Positions 58,189 through 64,000 of a stretch of 64,000 bases of DNA are shown here, piece after piece. The notes under the pieces are model-generated. The model was not told the DNA's origin. It saw nothing but the letters and a program-made list of their open reading frames with translations, and did no database searches. A program made the translations under genes and the position numbers. Source of the DNA: Oscillospiraceae bacterium (GTDB taxonomy: Bacteria > Bacillota > Clostridia > Oscillospirales > Ruminococcaceae); contig SVNA01000005.1 of assembly GCA_015067145.1 (NCBI GenBank), forward strand, positions 1 to 64,000, written 5' to 3'. How positions within the stretch are numbered: position 1 is the first letter of the stretch; every line of letters starts with the position of its first letter.

Positions 58189-59451
58189 ATGAAAATTTTA
58201 GTTGTTGGCGGTGGCGGCAGAGAACACGCAACCGTTAAAAGCCTTGCAAAAGAAGGCCGTGAACTCTTCTGTGCACCGGGCAACGCAGGCATTGCAAACC
58301 TTGCAACCTGTGTTGACATCAAAACAAACGACGTTGACGGCATTGTAAAATTTGCTGTTGAAAACAAAATTGACCTTGCAGTTGTAAGCCAGGACGAACC
58401 ACTGGTTCTCGGCATGGTTGACGCTCTCGAGGCAGCGGGCATCCGTGCATTCGGTCCAAACAAAGCTGCTGCTATTATCGAAGGCAGCAAGGCTTTCTCC
58501 AAAGACCTTATGAAAAAATACAACATCCCAACTGCTGCTTACGAAAAATTCACAGAGGTTGCACCTGCTATCGCATACCTCGAAGCACAGGACTCTTACC
58601 CTGCAGTTATCAAGGCAAGCGGTCTTGCACTGGGTAAAGGCGTTATCATCGCTGAAAACTTTGAAGACGCAAAAGAAGCTGTTATCGAAATGCTGGAAGG
58701 CGGAAAATTCGGTGAAAGCGGCAGCGAAATCGTTATCGAAGAATTCCTCACAGGTACAGAAGTTTCCGTTCTTGCGTTCACAGACGGCAAATGCGTTAAG
58801 CCTATGATTTCTTCCAAAGACCACAAACGTGCATTTGACGGTGACAAAGGCCTCAACACAGGCGGTATGGGCGTTATCGCACCAAACCCTGTTTACACAA
58901 AAGAGGTTGAAGCAATCGCTTTTGAAAAAATCTTTATCCCTACAATGAATGCTATGAACGCAGAGGGCAGAACATTCAAAGGTGTTCTCTACTTTGGTCT
59001 CATCATCACAGAACAGGGTCCTAAAGTTATCGAATACAACTGCCGTCTTGGCGACCCTGAAGCACAGGTTTGCCTCTCACTTCTCGAAACAGACCTGCTT
59101 GAAATTATGAACGCTGTTATCGACGGAACATTGGAAGAAGTTGAATTCTCTAACCGTGAAGGCGGTGCAATCGTTGTTATGATGTGCAGCGGCGGATATC
59201 CTGAAGCTTACGCAAAAGGCAAGGAAATCACAGGTCTCAAAGAAGATGGCCAGAATGATAAATTCCACTACATCTTCCACAGCGGTACAGCTATGAAAGA
59301 CGGCAAATATCTTTCCAACGGAGGCCGTGTGCTCGGCTTTGTATGCCTTGGCGATGACGTTAAGGACGCACAGGACAAAGTTTACGCAGCAATCGACGAT
59401 GTAAGCTTTGAAGGCAGCTTCTACAGACACGATATAGGAGGAAAAAGATAA
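58189..59451 (+). CDS. purD: Phosphoribosylamine-glycine ligase PurD
   Basis: A 420-aa ATP-grasp enzyme that joins phosphoribosylamine and glycine. It has ILVVGGGGREHA at the N-terminus, GSKAFSKDLMKKYNIPTA, ASGLALGKGVIIA, GGMGVIAPNPVY and NCRLGDPEAQ with metal-binding residues. It is fused by overlap (TAATG) to purL. Confidence 0.95.
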   Translation: MKILVVGGGGREHATVKSLAKEGRELFCAPGNAGIANLATCVDIKTNDVDGIVKFAVENKIDLAVVSQDEPLVLGMVDALEAAGIRAFGPNKAAAIIEGSKAFSKDLMKKYNIPTAAYEKFTEVAPAIAYLEAQDSYPAVIKASGLALGKGVIIAENFEDAKEAVIEMLEGGKFGESGSEIVIEEFLTGTEVSVLAFTDGKCVKPMISSKDHKRAFDGDKGLNTGGMGVIAPNPVYTKEVEAIAFEKIFIPTMNAMNAEGRTFKGVLYFGLIITEQGPKVIEYNCRLGDPEAQVCLSLLETDLLEIMNAVIDGTLEEVEFSNREGGAIVVMMCSGGYPEAYAKGKEITGLKEDGQNDKFHYIFHSGTAMKDGKYLSNGGRVLGFVCLGDDVKDAQDKVYAAIDDVSFEGSFYRHDIGGKR

Positions 59452-62400
59452 TGGTATATCGCGTTTACGTTTCCAAAAAAGAAGGTTACAACAACGAAGA
59501 TAAAGGCGTTCTTGCCGACCTTCGCAACAACCTTGGTATCACAAGTGTTAAAAAGGTTAAAATCTTCAACAGATATGACGTTGAAAACATCGAAAAAGAT
59601 GTTTTTGACGGTGCTGTAAAGAGCATCTTCTCCGAAATGCAGGTTGACGATACTTTCGACAGCATCAAACTGACAGACAGAACATTTGCTGTGGAACTTC
59701 TTCCTGGCCAGTTTGACCAGCGTGCAGACAGTGCCCAGCAGTGTGTACAGTTTGTAACAGCAGGTATCCGCCCAACTGTTAAATACGCAAAAGTATACAA
59801 ACTCACAGGCGATATCTCCGCTGAAGAATTTGAGAAAATCAAAAAATACCTCATCAACCCTGTGGAAAGCCGCGAAGCTTCCATGGAAAAACCAAAAACT
59901 TTGGTTGAAGTATATCCTGTTCCTGAAAAAACACCTGTTTTTGAAGGCTTTATCGATATGACAGAAGCTGATTTTGAAGGTTTTGTAAAAGAAAACGGTC
60001 TTGCTATGGATGCAGACGACCTTGCTTTCTGCCATGACTACTTCAAAAACACAGAAAAGAGAAACCCAACTCTCACAGAAATCAAGATGATCGATACATA
60101 CTGGTCTGACCACTGCCGTCATACAACATTTATGACACAGCTTAATGATATCGTTATCGAAGATGAAAACATCAAGGCAAGCTGGGAAAAATATCTGGAC
60201 ATCAAAAACCAGCTTTATCCGGCAGGCAACCGCCCTGTAACTTTGATGGACCTTGCAACAATCGGTGCAAAATACTTAAAACGCACAGGAAAGCTCAAGA
60301 GCCTTGACGAAAGTGAAGAAATCAACGCATGCAGCGTAAAAATTGACGTTGACATCGACGGCAAAAAAGAAAAATGGCTGCTGATGTTCAAAAACGAAAC
60401 ACACAACCACCCAACAGAAATCGAACCATTCGGCGGTGCTGCAACATGTCTTGGCGGCGCAATCCGTGATCCACTGTCCGGCAGAAGCTATGTTTACCAG
60501 GCAATGCGTTTCACAGGTGCGGCTGACCCGACAGTGCCTGTAAGCGAAACAATCGAAGGCAAACTTCCACAGATTAAAATCTGTCAGACAGCAGCAAGCG
60601 GCTATGCTTCCTACGGCAACCAGATTGGTCTTGCAGCAGGTCACATCGAAGAATGCTACCACCCTGGCTTTATGGCAAAACGTATGGAAGTTGGTGCTGT
60701 AGTTGGTGCTGCTCCAGCTAAAAACGTTGTACGCAAAACACCGGAAAACACAGATGTTATCATCCTTCTCGGCGGTGCAACAGGCCGTGACGGCTGCGGC
60801 GGTGCAACAGGTTCTTCCAAAGCACATGATGTATCCTCCCTTACAGAATGCGGTGCTGAAGTTCAGAAAGGCAACGCACCTGAAGAAAGAAAAATCCAGC
60901 GTCTGTTCCGTGACGGCTCTGTTACAAGAATGATCAAACGCTGCAACGACTTTGGTGCAGGCGGTGTTTCCGTTGCTATCGGCGAACTTGCTGACAGCCT
61001 CCTTATCAACCTTGATATGGTGCCTAAAAAATACGAAGGCCTTACAGCTACAGAACTTGCAATCAGCGAAAGCCAGGAACGTATGGCTTGCGTTGTAGCA
61101 GCAAAGGATGCCAAGAAATTTATCAAAGCAGCTTCCAAGGAAAACCTCTCTGCAGTTATCGTTGCAGAAGTTACAGATACAAACCGTCTCCAGATGCTCA
61201 GTGAAGGCGAAATGATTGTTGACCTTGACCGCAACTTCCTCAACAGTGCAGGTGCAACAAAATACGCACAGGCAACAGTTACAAAACAGGGTCTTACAGA
61301 AGAACCAATCACAGAAGACGTTTACACAAAATGGGAAAAAATGGTTTCTGACCTCAACGTTTGTTCCCAGCGTGGTCTTGTAGAACGCTTTGACGCAACA
61401 GTTGGCGGAGGCACAGTGCTTATGCCATTCGGCGGTGCACGTCAGCTTACACCTGCACAGGGTATGGCTGCTCTTATCAACAGCCCTAAAGGCGAAGTTA
61501 ACACAGCTTCCATCCTTACACACGGCTTCGACCCATACCTTGCAGTACAGAGCCCATACTACTCTGCATACTATGCAGTAATCCACTCTGCAGCTAAACT
61601 TGTTGCAGCAGGCGGCGACATCGGCAAAGCTTGGATGAGCTTCCAGGAATACTTCGAAAGACTCCGCAAAGAACCTGTTCGCTGGGGCAAACCGCTTGCA
61701 GCACTTCTCGGCGGTCTCGAAGCACAGCTTGCTCTTGGCATCGGTGCAATCGGCGGTAAAGACAGTATGTCCGGTTCCTTCGAATCCATCGACGTTCCAC
61801 CATCACTTATCTCCTTTGCTTGCGGTGTTGCAGATGCAGACAATGTTATCTCTCCTGAATTCAAGGCAGTTGGCACATCCCTCTACCTTGTTGAACCTAA
61901 AAAAGCAGAAAATGGTCTCTACGATGAAGAAAGCCTTGTAAAAACATACAAAGCTCTCCAGAAAGCAATCAAGGACAAACGCGTTATCTCTGCATGGGCA
62001 ATCGGCTTTGGAGGTATCGCAGAAGCTGTTACAAAGATGGCATTCGGTAATGCAATCGGTGTAAAACTTGATTCCAAACTTACAGCAGAAGAACTGTTCA
62101 GCAAAAAATACGGTGCATTTGTAGTTGAAACAGACGGTTTGCTCCGCTTCGGCAAAAAAATCGGTACAACAATCGATAAATACGCAATCCTCTACAACCG
62201 CAGACACATCAAACTTGACAAGCTGGAAAAAGCATGGGAAGCAAAACTTGAAGGTGTATACCCATCCAAGACAGCTCTCCAGCCTGCAAAACCTGTTGAA
62301 AACATCTGCTACGACTTCAAGGGCACAAGACCATCCCCACTTATCAAAGTGGCTTCTCCAAAGGTTATCATCCCTGTATTCCCAGGCACAAACTGCGAAT

Positions 62401-63155
62401 ATGACGTAGCAAGAGCATTTGACCGTGCAGGTGCAGACACAGAAATCTTTGTTGTCCGCAACAGAAAACCAGAAGAAGTTATGCAGTCTGCAAAAGACCT
62501 TGCAAAACTCATCAAAACAGCAAACATCCTTGCAATCCCTGGCGGTTTCTCCGGCGGTGACGAACCGGACGGTTCTGCTAAATTTATCATCTCACTTATG
62601 AGAAACCCACTTGTTGCAGAACAGATTCACGAACTGCTCAACAACCGTGACGGTCTTATGACAGGTATCTGCAACGGCTTCCAGGCTTTGGTAAAACTTG
62701 GTCTTGTACCATACGGCGAAATTGTTGCTCCAAGTGCTGATATCCCAACACTTACATTCAACTCCATCGCACGTCACCAGTCCCGTCTTACACACACCCG
62801 TGTTGCTTCCAACAAGTCTCCATGGCTTATGTACCACGAAGTTGGCGACTGCGTAACAGCAGCAACAAGCCACGGCGAAGGCAGATTTATCGCTCCGCAG
62901 GAAGTTATCGACCAGCTTATCGCAAACGGCCAGGTTGCAACACAGTATGTTGACCTTTGCGGCAACGCGACAAGCGACATCATGTTCAACCCTAACAACT
63001 CCATGATGGCTATCGAAGGTATCACAAGCCCTGACGGCCGTGTGTTCGGTAAAATGCTCCACGACGAAAGATGGTGCAGCCGCAACTACAAGAACGTTCC
63101 AAACTCCCGCGGTCTTGAAATGTTCAGAGGTGCTGTTGATTACTTCAAAAAATAA
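59451..63155 (+). CDS. purL: Phosphoribosylformylglycinamidine synthase PurL (single-chain)
   Basis: A 1234-aa large-form FGAM synthase. An N-terminal PurS-like region, then the linker with MIDTYWSDHCRHTTFMT, the two AIRS-like ATPase halves (KNETHNHPTEIEPFGGAATC; GATGRDGCGGATGSSKAHD; QLALGIGAIGGKDSMSGSFE), and a C-terminal class I glutaminase with the nucleophile Cys in GICNGFQAL and the catalytic HGEGRF. This is the clostridial single-chain type. It ends the operon. Confidence 0.96.
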   Translation: MVYRVYVSKKEGYNNEDKGVLADLRNNLGITSVKKVKIFNRYDVENIEKDVFDGAVKSIFSEMQVDDTFDSIKLTDRTFAVELLPGQFDQRADSAQQCVQFVTAGIRPTVKYAKVYKLTGDISAEEFEKIKKYLINPVESREASMEKPKTLVEVYPVPEKTPVFEGFIDMTEADFEGFVKENGLAMDADDLAFCHDYFKNTEKRNPTLTEIKMIDTYWSDHCRHTTFMTQLNDIVIEDENIKASWEKYLDIKNQLYPAGNRPVTLMDLATIGAKYLKRTGKLKSLDESEEINACSVKIDVDIDGKKEKWLLMFKNETHNHPTEIEPFGGAATCLGGAIRDPLSGRSYVYQAMRFTGAADPTVPVSETIEGKLPQIKICQTAASGYASYGNQIGLAAGHIEECYHPGFMAKRMEVGAVVGAAPAKNVVRKTPENTDVIILLGGATGRDGCGGATGSSKAHDVSSLTECGAEVQKGNAPEERKIQRLFRDGSVTRMIKRCNDFGAGGVSVAIGELADSLLINLDMVPKKYEGLTATELAISESQERMACVVAAKDAKKFIKAASKENLSAVIVAEVTDTNRLQMLSEGEMIVDLDRNFLNSAGATKYAQATVTKQGLTEEPITEDVYTKWEKMVSDLNVCSQRGLVERFDATVGGGTVLMPFGGARQLTPAQGMAALINSPKGEVNTASILTHGFDPYLAVQSPYYSAYYAVIHSAAKLVAAGGDIGKAWMSFQEYFERLRKEPVRWGKPLAALLGGLEAQLALGIGAIGGKDSMSGSFESIDVPPSLISFACGVADADNVISPEFKAVGTSLYLVEPKKAENGLYDEESLVKTYKALQKAIKDKRVISAWAIGFGGIAEAVTKMAFGNAIGVKLDSKLTAEELFSKKYGAFVVETDGLLRFGKKIGTTIDKYAILYNRRHIKLDKLEKAWEAKLEGVYPSKTALQPAKPVENICYDFKGTRPSPLIKVASPKVIIPVFPGTNCEYDVARAFDRAGADTEIFVVRNRKPEEVMQSAKDLAKLIKTANILAIPGGFSGGDEPDGSAKFIISLMRNPLVAEQIHELLNNRDGLMTGICNGFQALVKLGLVPYGEIVAPSADIPTLTFNSIARHQSRLTHTRVASNKSPWLMYHEVGDCVTAATSHGEGRFIAPQEVIDQLIANGQVATQYVDLCGNATSDIMFNPNNSMMAIEGITSPDGRVFGKMLHDERWCSRNYKNVPNSRGLEMFRGAVDYFKK

Positions 63156-63405
63156 GAACCTTGCCGCACAGCATACGCTGTGACGATGCCGTGCATCTTA
63201 CAAAATCAAAGATTTTGTGGCAAGAACCTTGAAACGCAAGGCTGAAAAGCGAGAGAAAATTAAACTTTCCATTGTGTTATAAGAACCTTGCCGAATGTGC
63301 TTTGCACATTTAAGGTTTGCACCTTCCCGCAGCTCACACTGCGGCGGCAAGAACCTTGAAACGCAAGACTTTTGTACAAACAGGAATTAATCTTTTCGTT
63401 GCGTT
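63152..63405 (+). repeat. Two tandem 127-bp cloverleaf-like repeats after purL
   Basis: Copies 63152-63278 and 63279-63405 begin ATAAGAACCTTGCCG and share GGCAAGAACCTTGAAACG 127 bp apart. In each, CTTGCC pairs with GGCAAG and encloses three hairpins. Copy 1: CACAGC/GCTGTG, GATGC/GCATC, CAAAATC/GATTTTG. Copy 2: AATGTGC/GCACATT, AAGGT/ACCTT, CCGCAG/CTGCGG. The hairpin sequences differ but the layout is the same, which argues for a conserved RNA fold. The first copy begins in the last codons of purL. No ORF is seen in 63156-63633. Confidence 0.75.
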
Positions 63406-63445
63406 ATAACAGCCTGCGTTGTATGTTCAAAAATATACACAATCT

Positions 63446-63475
63446 GAAGCTCCCGATTTTTTCGGGAGCTTTTTG
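63446..63475 (+). terminator. Terminator after the purine operon
   Basis: AAGCTCCCGA-tttt-TCGGGAGCTT with a following T run. Confidence 0.88.
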
Positions 63476-63633
63476 TGTGCAGTTTTCTGCAGCAGATTGG
63501 CAACAATCCGCAGTTTTTCAAAGCTGAGGGAATAAAGGTGTCGTTGTTGATTTTTAAAGTGCAATATGGTAAAATAAATTGAATAATTATGTACGTAAGG
63601 TTTGTCTTTATGGACAGATAAAAAGGTGAAGCT

Positions 63634-64000
63634 ATGGGCGAAAACAACAGCGTACAACTGAATAATAACGAGCCAATCAGAATTCTGCACTGTGTGGCAG
63701 GTATCAGCCGTGGCGGTTACGAGACATACATCATGAACCTTTACCGCAATATCGACAGAACAAAGGTTCAGTTTGATTTTCTCTACAGTTTTGGCGGCGT
63801 GTACAAAAAGGAAATTCTGGAGATGGGTGGCAGAATTTATAAAATTCCGTTCATTACAGAAAAAGGGCCTTTTGCATATACAAATGCAGTGAGAAAATTC
63901 TTCAGAGAACATCCGGAATATAAAATTGTTCACTCTCATATGGACAAGTTCTCGGGGCTTATAATGCGTGAAGCAAAGCGTGCCGGTGTGCCGGTGCGTA
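63634..64000 (+). CDS. Glycosyltransferase family 4 (3' truncated by window end)
   Basis: The first 122 codons of a GT-B glycosyltransferase. The Rossmann start is PIRILHCVAGISRGGYETYI, followed by the family's Gly-rich loop and an acceptor-domain H (KIVHSHMDKFSGLIMREAKR). It starts at 63634 after AAAGGTG. The frame runs off the window, so the donor-sugar domain is not visible. Likely a surface-glycan enzyme, like the GT2 and GT10 genes. Confidence 0.85.
   Translation, partial: MGENNSVQLNNNEPIRILHCVAGISRGGYETYIMNLYRNIDRTKVQFDFLYSFGGVYKKEILEMGGRIYKIPFITEKGPFAYTNAVRKFFREHPEYKIVHSHMDKFSGLIMREAKRAGVPVR

Noticed and set aside
60276..61586. 436-codon open frame opposite purL
   Set aside because: It arises from the strongly biased codons of purL on the other strand; no known motif.
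63152..63405. CRISPR-like repeats
   Set aside because: Only two long copies with paired stems inside and no unique spacers of constant length; no cas genes nearby.

Overview
The window comes from an anaerobic, spore-forming member of the Clostridia. The most likely group is the Oscillospirales/Ruminococcaceae; this rests on gene content and style, because no rRNA or other taxonomic marker is present. Supporting points are the spoVA and spoVT sporulation genes, ferredoxin-dependent 2-oxoacid chemistry, a T-box leader, a purine riboswitch, a PurO-type IMP cyclohydrolase, single-chain FGAM synthase, strong AGGAGG-type ribosome sites and moderate GC content.

Layout. 1-5.2 kb: end of a cobalt-uptake and late cobamide operon (cbiQ end, Cys-rich protein, cobT, cobU, cobS, a CobU-like P-loop protein, cobC, and a TIM-barrel protein that is a candidate CbiR cobamide-remodelling enzyme). 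5.2-9.1 kb: an accessory island with a small EF-hand-like acidic protein, an orphan structured RNA, a vWA protein, a macro-domain protein, an AT-rich GIY-YIG nuclease and the dead tail of a WYL regulator. 9.1-20.7 kb: housekeeping and metabolic genes (CCA-adding enzyme, two small enzymes, an SDR, sbcDC, ccdA-tlpA, an ornithine-cyclodeaminase-like gene, a ZIP transporter). 20.9-27.0 kb: a T-box(Phe)-controlled operon with an acyl-CoA ligase, iorA, iorB, paaK and an ACT protein, read here as phenylacetate-to-phenylalanine assimilation. 27-30.6 kb: an IS200 stump, a GNAT, a divergent M24 peptidase homologue and a membrane XRE regulator.

30.6-37.6 kb: a NERD protein, apbE, trmB and a flippase on the minus strand, facing GT2, a serine recombinase and GT10 genes (surface glycan). 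37.7-45.3 kb: a lipoprotein, a hemolysin III-type protein, a DUF896 protein, a candidate small RNA, an ArsR-HMA-P1B ATPase metal-efflux set with visible operators, a D,D-carboxypeptidase and asnA. 45.4-47.7 kb: spoVT-spoVAC-spoVAD-spoVAE on the minus strand. 47.9-50.2 kb: a SipW-type signal peptidase between two cognate secreted substrates. 50.3-51.8 kb: tRNA-Arg(ACG) with a duplicated 3' tail, an LCP-like protein, and tRNA-Thr(CGU). 52-63.2 kb: a guanine-riboswitch-controlled purine operon (purE, F, M, N, purO, AICAR formyltransferase, purD, purL), followed by two tandem 127-bp cloverleaf-like repeats. The window ends inside a GT4 glycosyltransferase gene.

The points that most deserve follow-up are the T-box-driven arylacetate operon, the tandem cloverleaf repeat after purL, the orphan bistable RNA near 5.7 kb, the 12-bp long-range pairing around the guanine riboswitch, the macro/vWA pair that shares a tail motif, and the M24 protein that has lost two metal ligands.
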